From positions 31,023 to 95,022 of the forward strand of contig JAZRVF010000006.1 in the NCBI GenBank assembly GCA_045599005.1: 64,000 bases of DNA, read 5' to 3'. Both the position numbers and the translations under genes were made by a program. This DNA is from Treponema_I sp045599005 (GTDB lineage: Bacteria; Spirochaetota; Spirochaetia; Treponematales; Treponemataceae). Under the pieces are notes generated by a model. It worked only from the letters and a program-made list of their open reading frames with translations. It was not told where the DNA came from and did not search any database. Below, piece after piece: positions 61,866 through 64,000 of this stretch (position 1 is its first letter; every line of letters begins with the position of its first letter).

Positions 61866-63411
61866 AAGCTGGCACAACACCGTATCTCTCAGTGTCAACT
61901 CCACCATAGTCATCTGGGTTACCTACGTCATTAACATAGCGTGCAAAATCTTTCATGTATATAGGAGATCGCAGCCACCAATTTCCACCTTTGCCAGTGT
62001 CTGTGTTCCGATATGCATAGTTTGCTTTTGCATAGTCTGTTGTTGTTTTGATTCTTGAGTTTCCAATTCCATAAGAGTTATAAGCTGTAAATCCATAAGC
62101 GCTCGTTGTTACTTCTTTTTCACTTATAAGGAAAATTTTATCTTCTGTATCTTCACAAGTATAGTCTGTAGTATAAGTTGTACCAGTTCCATCAGCTTTT
62201 GTAATTGCTCCAGAGGTATCTGTTGTACTTTCACCACCATTGTCTACTGTTGTCTTTATAATTTTTTCCTGTGCTGTACTTGTAAATGCTTTCTGTAAGA
62301 AGCCTTTTCCTTCATATGTTTTTTCCTGTGTATCATCGCTTTCGTATGTACCATTCAAGTAGGCTCGGATTGTACTATACTTGTAGTTGTTTGGATAAAC
62401 TGAACTTCCATTGATTGTTCTATCACTTTTATTTACATAATATTTCACATTTCCTGTAAGAATATCATCTGCCACAAGAAGAGCATTACCCGTATTGTTG
62501 TAGTCAGTAGTCAGAACCTTCCATGTAATTGGTTCTACTTTAAAATAGCGTATTACATTACGAGAAGCAGTACTTCCATCTGTATATACATCACTTGAAT
62601 TGTATGAGTTAACGGTTACCTTTTCGTAATACTCTCCGTCGCTGCCTTTATAATAAGTGTTGCCACCTATTGTAACACTTGTATTTTCATCAACTGTTAC
62701 TGTACTGTTACCTGCAAGAACACTTTTTGGGAATACACCAAACCAGATGTATTTTGATGCTAGTGTTGCAGGTTCTTCTGTTTCAGCATCTATAGGTGAT
62801 TCATACCAGCTAAAGAGAATTGTATAACTTACACTTGCAATCTCACTGTCGTTCATTCCTTCTTTTACTGCAATTGCCTTGATTGTTAAAGGTGGTGTTA
62901 CGCTGATTGCGGCTGTGTATTCTGTGCTTGATGCTGTCGGTGCAGTTCCGTCGGTTGTGTAGTAAATCTTTGCACCCTCTGTTGCACAAGTTATTGTAAT
63001 GCTTGTTCCTTTTGCAACTTCACCAGATGGAACGCTGAATGTCGGTTTTGCCACAGTTTGCTTTATCGTATAAGTTACACTTGCAACCTCACTGTTGTTC
63101 ATTCCATCTTTTACGGCAATTGCCTTAAGTGTTACGTCTTCAGTTACGCTGATTGCGGCTATGTATTCTGTGCTTGATGCTGTCGGTGCAGTTCCGTCGG
63201 TTGTGTAGTAAATCTTTGCACCCTCTGTGTCACAAGAAATTGTTACGCCTGTTCCGCTTACTACTTCACCAGATGCAACGCTGAATACCGGTGTGGCCAC
63301 CTGAGCGGTATCTCCTTTCAGCAATTTTTCCGCAATTGTAAAATCATTGGCACAGGATCCAAGTCCTAAAACCAGTATTACTAAAAGAAATAATCCTAAT
63401 ATTCTTTTCAT
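61846..63411 (-). CDS. Surface lipoprotein with two chitobiase-C-like repeats and a C-terminal WWLRSP domain
   Basis: 521 aa. The signal peptide ends in LGLGSC, a lipobox. Two ~80-residue repeats follow (KIYYTTDGTAPT in each), of the CHB_HEX_C type often found in bacterial surface proteins. The last ~300 residues end GGNWWLRSP and YGVVPALSISLE, resembling DUF6273 or C-type-lectin-like surface modules. It is likely exposed at the cell surface or in the periplasm. The repeats are nearly identical in DNA, which indicates recent duplication. GGAGG precedes the ATG. Confidence 0.75.
   Translation of the reverse strand: MKRILGLFLLVILVLGLGSCANDFTIAEKLLKGDTAQVATPVFSVASGEVVSGTGVTISCDTEGAKIYYTTDGTAPTASSTEYIAAISVTEDVTLKAIAVKDGMNNSEVASVTYTIKQTVAKPTFSVPSGEVAKGTSITITCATEGAKIYYTTDGTAPTASSTEYTAAISVTPPLTIKAIAVKEGMNDSEIASVSYTILFSWYESPIDAETEEPATLASKYIWFGVFPKSVLAGNSTVTVDENTSVTIGGNTYYKGSDGEYYEKVTVNSYNSSDVYTDGSTASRNVIRYFKVEPITWKVLTTDYNNTGNALLVADDILTGNVKYYVNKSDRTINGSSVYPNNYKYSTIRAYLNGTYESDDTQEKTYEGKGFLQKAFTSTAQEKIIKTTVDNGGESTTDTSGAITKADGTGTTYTTDYTCEDTEDKIFLISEKEVTTSAYGFTAYNSYGIGNSRIKTTTDYAKANYAYRNTDTGKGGNWWLRSPIYMKDFARYVNDVGNPDDYGGVDTERYGVVPALSISLE
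62897..62982. repeat. Direct repeat within the lipoprotein gene, unit 1
   Basis: 86 bp identical to 63143-63228 apart from one G/A difference; the 246-bp offset is 82 codons, so frame is kept. Confidence 0.85.
63143..63228. repeat. Direct repeat within the lipoprotein gene, unit 2
   Basis: Partner of 62897-62982. It encodes the YYTTDGTAPT core of the first chitobiase-C-like repeat. Confidence 0.85.
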
Positions 63412-63450
63412 CAGTTTCCTCCAAAATCAGTTATTAATATTCCGCTCATT

Positions 63451-63999
63451 TCAGAATGCAATTTTTACGCCAAATGGGATTTCCACATTCATAATAAATG
63501 CGCTGATATCATCGTTTGTGTGATTTTCCCAATGAACAGAAAAATCTACACCAAATTCAAGACCAATTTTTCCTGAAACATTAAATCCGCCAAGAAGCTG
63601 TGCACCTGCACCAAAATATGGTCTTGAGTCTCCGTCATAAGAGGCAATCACAAGCTGAGGAAATACGGAAAACTGACAGTATGACTCCTCTTGAAAATCA
63701 TGTCTGTAACCTACTGATGGAGAAATTTTTACAGAATTGAAATTTGAATCATAATCTTTAAGGAAATATGTTCCAAAATCTGCTTCTCCTCCTACGAAGA
63801 ATGAATCAAGAACAAAATATCTTGCCCCAACTTTTCCGCCAATTCCATACCGGGAAGGTATTGAGTCATTTTTTTTGTAATCGATATTCTGGTATGAATA
63901 AGGATATAAAGCGACATTTGCCTCAACTTTTCCCTTTTCTGCAAATACAGAAGAAAGTCCCAACAGTACCATAACAAAACCTGCAAGTACTGCCTTTTT
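63451..63999 (-). CDS. Outer-membrane beta-barrel protein, start cut by window edge
   Basis: 182 residues are visible; the frame continues to the edge with KKAVLAGFVMVLLGLSSVFA, a signal peptide whose ATG lies just outside. Alternating strands (GIGGKVGARYFVLDSFFVGGEADFG region) and a terminal Phe (GVKIAF) indicate an 8-strand outer-membrane barrel. It is 39 nt upstream of the lipoprotein gene on the same strand and probably co-transcribed. Confidence 0.75.
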   Translation of the reverse strand, partial: KKAVLAGFVMVLLGLSSVFAEKGKVEANVALYPYSYQNIDYKKNDSIPSRYGIGGKVGARYFVLDSFFVGGEADFGTYFLKDYDSNFNSVKISPSVGYRHDFQEESYCQFSVFPQLVIASYDGDSRPYFGAGAQLLGGFNVSGKIGLEFGVDFSVHWENHTNDDISAFIMNVEIPFGVKIAF

Positions 64000-64000
64000 T

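Noticed and set aside
61846..62000. Diversity-generating retroelement target at the lipoprotein 3' end (WWLRSP domain)
   Set aside because: No reverse transcriptase, template repeat or adenine-biased variable copy is found nearby.
1..64000. CRISPR arrays, tRNA or rRNA genes, insertion sequences
   Set aside because: I saw no regularly spaced repeats, no cloverleaf-type sequences and no transposase-like ORFs.

Overview
The window looks like a chromosomal segment of a host-associated, saccharolytic treponeme (Spirochaetota). The evidence is an archaeal-type PheS, families I associate mainly with spirochaetes, outer-membrane beta-barrel proteins with signal peptides, moderate GC, and rhamnose/pectin catabolism. 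Species cannot be fixed from the sequence alone. Most of the window is dense housekeeping and metabolic DNA on both strands. The right end (about 58.9-64 kb) is AT-rich and accessory.

Layout. 0-1 kb: end of an ECF-type transporter (ATPase, then EcfT). 1.3-3.4 kb: pflA overlapped by a DUF763 gene. 3.4-9.9 kb, minus: pheS, small exported proteins, a rhomboid protease, a GAF-GGDEF diguanylate cyclase and a large spirochaetal protein. 10.6-13.8 kb: proA-proB and a solute-binding lipoprotein; proC lies apart at 29.2 kb. 13.8-17.2 kb: AraC regulator divergent from rhaB-rhaD. 17.4-22.6 kb: SPFH/NfeD pair, tcdA, nitroreductase, 2-hydroxyacid dehydrogenase, MATE pump. 22.8-27.6 kb: beta-barrel protein, then a 54-aa ORF, NhaC-type antiporter, fused aroDE and rpiA. 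27.6-36.4 kb: era, cheW, proC, HD hydrolase, ppk-ppx, GH63-like hydrolase. 36.5-41.2 kb: a GatB-like/asparaginase-like fusion and a GH105 hydrolase. 41.3-49.8 kb: chemoreceptor, tex, GH2 glycosidase. 50.2-57.3 kb: fused FeoAB, then a BceRSAB-type detoxification module. 57.4-64 kb: serine hydrolase, BsuBI/PstI-type restriction-modification pair, relic of a second R-M enzyme, hairpin cluster, repeat-containing lipoprotein and a partial beta-barrel protein.

Metabolic themes: rhamnogalacturonan and galactoside breakdown (GH105, GH2) feeding RhaB/RhaD, with PFL activation for fermentation; proline synthesis; iron uptake; polyphosphate turnover.

Most notable observations: (1) two dispersed copies of a ~112-nt element with a conserved loop and bulge but compensatory stem changes, upstream of pflA and the GH2 gene, which looks like an undescribed structured RNA; (2) an 810-aa fusion of a degenerate GatB-like protein with an asparaginase-like domain whose nucleophile position is Ala; (3) at least eight genes whose -10 box sits 6-7 nt before the start codon with no Shine-Dalgarno, implying leaderless mRNAs; (4) several unusually long intergenic hairpins, one hiding the proA ribosome-binding site.
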